Of a stretch of DNA of 15,829 nucleotides, positions 14,686 through 15,829 are shown piece after piece. The first letter of the stretch is position 1. The number at the start of each line of letters is the position of its first letter. The notes below the pieces were generated by a model. It did not search any database. It saw only the letters and a program-made list of their open reading frames with translations, and had not been told where the DNA came from. Source of the stretch: DAONFI01 sp035403485 (GTDB lineage Bacteria > Planctomycetota > Phycisphaerae > SM23-33); assembly GCA_964536835.1 (NCBI GenBank), contig CAZIAZ010000054.1, forward strand, positions 1 through 15,829, given 5' to 3'. The translations under genes and the position numbers were made by a program.

Positions 14686-15519
14686 TCAGCTAAGCGCTAC
14701 ATCCAGGGTCATCATTACTGCGAATCCGCCGATAGTGCCCAGCGTCGCGAGGTCAACATGGCCGTGCTGCTGGCTTTCAGGGATAAGTTCCTCGACGACT
14801 ACAAATATCATCGCCCCTGCCGCAAAAGCCAATGCATACGGCAGAACTGCTGCGATGGACATTACCGCCCAGGCTCCGAGTATGCCTGCGACCGGCTCGA
14901 CGAATCCGGAAAGTTGGCCGTACCAGAAGGCTTTTGCGCGGCTCATGCCTTCACCTCGCAGCGGCAGAGCGACGGCTGAACCTTCCGGGAAATTCTGCAA
15001 CCCGATGCCGATAGCCAACGCAACGGCGGCGCCCATCTGTGCGATTTTTTCCGTCCCGCTCAGAGCTGCCGTCGCTCCGAATGCCACGCCGACGGCTAAT
15101 CCTTCAGGTATGTTGTGAATGGTTATCGCAAGTACCAGCAAAGTGCTTCGCTGCCACGAAGTTTTTATGCCCTCCGGCGACCTAAGGCCTGGATGCAGAT
15201 GCGGCAAAAGCACGTCAATCAGACGCAAAATCGCCGCGCCTGCAATAAATCCGACCAACGCCGGCAAAAACGCAAGGCTATGCTTCTGATACCAACTGCC
15301 GGCGGTTTGAGACATTTCGATAGCCGGCAGCAGTAACGACCAGAAACTGGCGGCTATCATTACGCCGGCAGCCATCCCCAATGAAGCGTCGAGGAATCGT
15401 CGCGATATTTTTTGGGAAAACACCACCAAAGCAGCGCCGGCAGCGGTTACAGACCATGTAAAAAGCGTGGCAAGGCCGGCTTGCGATACCGGATTCAGCC
15501 CCATAAACCAGTCTTTCAT
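14686..15519 (-). CDS. ZIP-family divalent metal transporter (GufA/ZupT-like)
   Basis: A 277-residue integral membrane protein expected to import zinc, iron or manganese. About eight hydrophobic segments are visible. The two family signatures are HNIPEGLAVGVAFG (135-148) in helix 4 and QNFPEGSAVALPL (175-187) in helix 5, giving the metal-binding His135, Asn136, Glu139, Asn176 and Glu179. The loop PHLHPG (106-111) is the histidine-bearing loop between helices 3 and 4. A further E209 (GFVEPVAG) and EELIPESQQHGH (243-254) fit the GufA subgroup. AAGGAG lies 6 nt before the ATG, a strong binding site. It is monocistronic by context: a hairpin terminator follows and about 256 nt of non-coding DNA precede it. 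The metal preferred cannot be read from the sequence. Confidence 0.93.
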   Translation of the reverse strand: MKDWFMGLNPVSQAGLATLFTWSVTAAGAALVVFSQKISRRFLDASLGMAAGVMIAASFWSLLLPAIEMSQTAGSWYQKHSLAFLPALVGFIAGAAILRLIDVLLPHLHPGLRSPEGIKTSWQRSTLLVLAITIHNIPEGLAVGVAFGATAALSGTEKIAQMGAAVALAIGIGLQNFPEGSAVALPLRGEGMSRAKAFWYGQLSGFVEPVAGILGAWAVMSIAAVLPYALAFAAGAMIFVVVEELIPESQQHGHVDLATLGTIGGFAVMMTLDVALS

Positions 15520-15775
15520 GATATCTCCTTAAAAAAATCCCGAAGTTACTTGATGCCGCGAATTAAAAATATTCAAGACAGCCAGCCTATAAAGATATCC
15601 AACGATGGTTTATTTTGGCAGTAAATTGTCTTATTTTCAACAGGTATTTGTTTCGCAGAATATGCGATTGGAGCAGTTCCCAAAAGAATAATTTTGTGAA
15701 CCTATATAATACGGTATGATTTCCGATACGGTTTGAAGTCGCCAATCGCCGGCATGACCAACAGTACGCGAAAGG
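15520..15775. other. Non-coding region upstream of the ZIP gene
   Basis: No gene is supported here. The minus strand holds the ZIP ribosome binding site at 15525-15530. A weak promoter candidate is TTGAAA (15635-15640), a 17-nt spacer, then CAAAAT (15612-15617), which would give a leader of roughly 90 nt. The plus strand has TATAAT at 15705-15710 and TATGAT at 15715-15720, next to a direct repeat ATACGGT (15709-15715 and 15726-15732). No metal riboswitch or Fur/Zur-type box could be recognised. Confidence 0.5.
15612..15640 (-). promoter_or_regulatory. Weak candidate promoter for the ZIP gene
   Basis: Minus-strand TTGAAA (15635-15640) and CAAAAT (15612-15617) are separated by 17 nt, each matching the consensus at 4 of 6 positions. 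It lies about 93 nt before the ATG at 15519. Weak evidence. Confidence 0.25.
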
Positions 15776-15829
15776 CTAGAGCATATTAAACTTGACTTTG
15801 CGCTTGTTGCTGTTTGCGGCGTCGGCTGG
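15776..15829 (-). CDS. Possible C-terminal end of a gene entering from the right edge
   Basis: The last 54 nt read on the minus strand as 17 codons (PADAANSNKRKVKFNML) and a TAG. The third-position bias toward G or C resembles the confident genes nearby, which is the only support. Another minus-strand frame is open from the window edge to about 15640 but gives an unlikely residue mix. A plus-strand TTG at 15792 would start a hydrophobic, signal-like MTLRLLLFAASA, without a ribosome binding site. The product cannot be named. Confidence 0.25.
   Translation of the reverse strand, partial: PADAANSNKRKVKFNML

Noticed and set aside
15792..15829. Start of a secreted protein on the plus strand (TTG start)
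   Set aside because: Only 12 codons are visible, there is no ribosome binding site, and a minus-strand reading has better codon use.

Overview
The window reads as ordinary chromosome from a free-living Gram-negative-type bacterium of about 50% GC. Two predicted lipoproteins, an anchored AsmA/YhdP-like protein and surface-sugar epimerases imply an outer membrane. Large envelope genes pairing a phosphatase-superfamily lipoprotein with a von Willebrand A (VWA) plus amidotransferase-fold membrane protein suggest Planctomycetota, perhaps the Phycisphaerae/Sedimentisphaerales side. That placement is inferred from gene style, not from a marker-gene search. There is no IS element, CRISPR array, tRNA, rRNA or phage gene that I can recognise.

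Layout. (1) 1-1535, minus strand: two tandem NAD-dependent nucleotide-sugar epimerase/dehydratase genes. The downstream one runs off the left edge. (2) 1629-6161, plus strand: scpA, a RidA-family gene overlapping it, guaA behind an AT-rich promoter region, a DUF3313-like lipoprotein and purN. This stretch joins chromosome segregation with two steps of purine synthesis. (3) 6182-6580, minus strand: a hot-dog thioesterase convergent with purN, possibly on a leaderless mRNA. (4) 6699-8201, plus strand: a putative promoter, a roughly 130-nt leader with predicted stems, metK, then two successive hairpins, the second a bidirectional intrinsic terminator. (5) 8273-14563, minus strand: a tight four-gene run (unknown soluble protein, phosphatase-superfamily lipoprotein, VWA membrane protein, AsmA-like protein) that looks like one cell-envelope operon. 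(6) 14597-15519, minus strand: a ZIP metal transporter with its own strong ribosome binding site and terminator. (7) 15520-15829: mostly non-coding, perhaps with the tail of another minus-strand gene.

The epimerases feed sugar nucleotides to surface polysaccharide. guaA and purN serve purine synthesis and metK makes S-adenosylmethionine. The genes of the minus-strand run share no recognised pathway but are all predicted envelope or envelope-associated except the first. The points most worth a second look are that four-gene run, the metK leader, the strand-specific hairpin after metK, the long acidic tail on ScpA and the scpA/ridA overlap. None is proof of a new system.
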